Shown here: one piece after another, positions 35,236 to 35,477 of the stretch | How the letters are laid out: the number at the start of each line of letters is the position of its first letter | How positions within the stretch are numbered: position 1 is the stretch's first letter | NCBI RefSeq assembly: GCF_003129925.1 | Contig: NZ_QFFN01000024.1 | Span: 1-35,477, forward strand | Length of the DNA stretch: 35,477 nucleotides | Reading direction: 5' to 3' | Source of the DNA: Bifidobacterium catulorum | GTDB lineage: Bacteria; Actinomycetota; Actinomycetes; Actinomycetales; Bifidobacteriaceae | The notes under the pieces: generated by a model | Told to the model about the DNA's origin: nothing | The model's input: the letters and a program-made list of their open reading frames with translations, nothing else | Database searches by the model: none | Made by a program: the position numbers and the translations under genes

Positions 35236-35263
35236 CGGCTCCCCTTCCCGGGAAGGGGAGCCG
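35236..35263. repeat. 28-bp perfect palindrome
   Basis: CGGCTCCCCTTCCC (35236-35249) is followed directly by its reverse complement (35250-35263), with no spacer. TTTTT stands before it on the plus strand (35231-35235), so it has no U-tail in either direction. It lies 90 bases after the ATPase stop. Confidence 0.9.
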
Positions 35264-35312
35264 GAGCCGCGGACCGACTGAGGGGATGGATGTCCTCCTG
35301 TCGCATGGTCAT

Positions 35313-35347
35313 ATGGTCTTTTCTGATTGCAGAGAAGACCATTTTTT
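35313..35347 (+). terminator. Rho-independent terminator of the ABC transporter operon
   Basis: ATGGTCTTTTCT (35313-35324) pairs with AGAGAAGACCAT (35331-35342), one G-U, six-base loop, followed by TTTTTT (35342-35347). It is the most canonical terminator in the window. Confidence 0.85.
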
Positions 35348-35431
35348 ATACTGTGTTCTAGATGTTTCGGCGGTAACTTGACGGTAACACAAGAAAATAT
35401 GAGCCTTCGCCAGTTTGTGTGGTGGGGTGTT

Positions 35432-35459
35432 GAGCCTCGGCGTCGTGGCCGGGGCTTTT
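35432..35459 (+). terminator. Second terminator-like hairpin near the right edge
   Basis: AGCCTCGGC pairs with GCCGGGGCT (one T-G) around a short loop and is followed by TTTTG. The stretch 35348-35430 between the terminators contains GGTAAC-TTGAC-GGTAAC (35371-35387) but no gene start that I can support. This could be a small RNA terminator or an internal hairpin. Confidence 0.5.
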
Positions 35460-35477
35460 GTGTGTGCGGGTATGGAA

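Overview
The window reads as a chromosomal segment of a high-GC Gram-positive actinobacterium, most likely a Bifidobacterium. The grounds are the rpmE-prfA-prmC-tsaC-wecA gene order typical of actinobacteria, the LacI / GH13 alpha-glucosidase / MFS sugar locus, the strong purine-rich ribosome binding sites, and the GC-rich codon use. I saw no rRNA, CRISPR array, transposase or prophage gene; the species is not determined from sequence reading alone.

Layout. (1) 1-6.3 kb, housekeeping: the tail of an unidentified protein, an M13 peptidase (pepO), methionine aminopeptidase (map), citrate synthase (gltA) and a membrane-anchored polysaccharide deacetylase. (2) 6.36-6.43 kb, a tRNA with anticodon CAT, with a 20-bp tandem duplication starting in its CCA end. 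(3) 6.5-15.9 kb, an almost complete (deoxy)nucleoside salvage locus, all on the minus strand in two apparent transcription units: deoC-deoB-deoD-deoR, and deoA-CNT transporter-nucleoside hydrolase-(hairpin)-MFS transporter. A shared operator-like element precedes deoC and deoA and is the natural candidate site for the SorC/DeoR repressor encoded between them. (4) 16.1-22.0 kb, plus strand, the conserved actinobacterial block rpmE-prfA-prmC-tsaC-wecA-(AtpI-like), which in other actinobacteria leads into the ATP synthase operon. Here it is interrupted by a minus-strand acetyltransferase and ends in front of guaB instead. (5) 22.1-23.6 kb, guaB with a promoter layout suggesting a leaderless mRNA. 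(6) 23.8-25.6 kb, a visibly AT-richer patch with two membrane-anchored proteins of unknown function, one with an apparent frameshift in an A8 tract near its start. (7) 26.0-30.7 kb, an alpha-glucoside locus: MFS transporter, GH13 alpha-glucosidase and a divergent LacI regulator, with matching LacI-type operators at both promoters and a large nested inverted repeat between transporter and glucosidase. (8) 30.8-31.5 kb, oligoribonuclease (orn). (9) 31.7-35.1 kb, a polar amino-acid ABC transporter (two permeases, lipoprotein binding protein, ATPase) whose leader has paired stem-loops and a short ORF ending Cys-Cys-stop; a canonical terminator follows the operon.

Across the window at least five intergenic spacers carry short tandem duplications of 17-20 bp, a recurring pattern that the genes do not explain. 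The strongest leads are the possible attenuator ahead of the ABC transporter, the composite deo operator, the 98-nt nested inverted repeat in the sugar operon, and the homopolymer frameshift.
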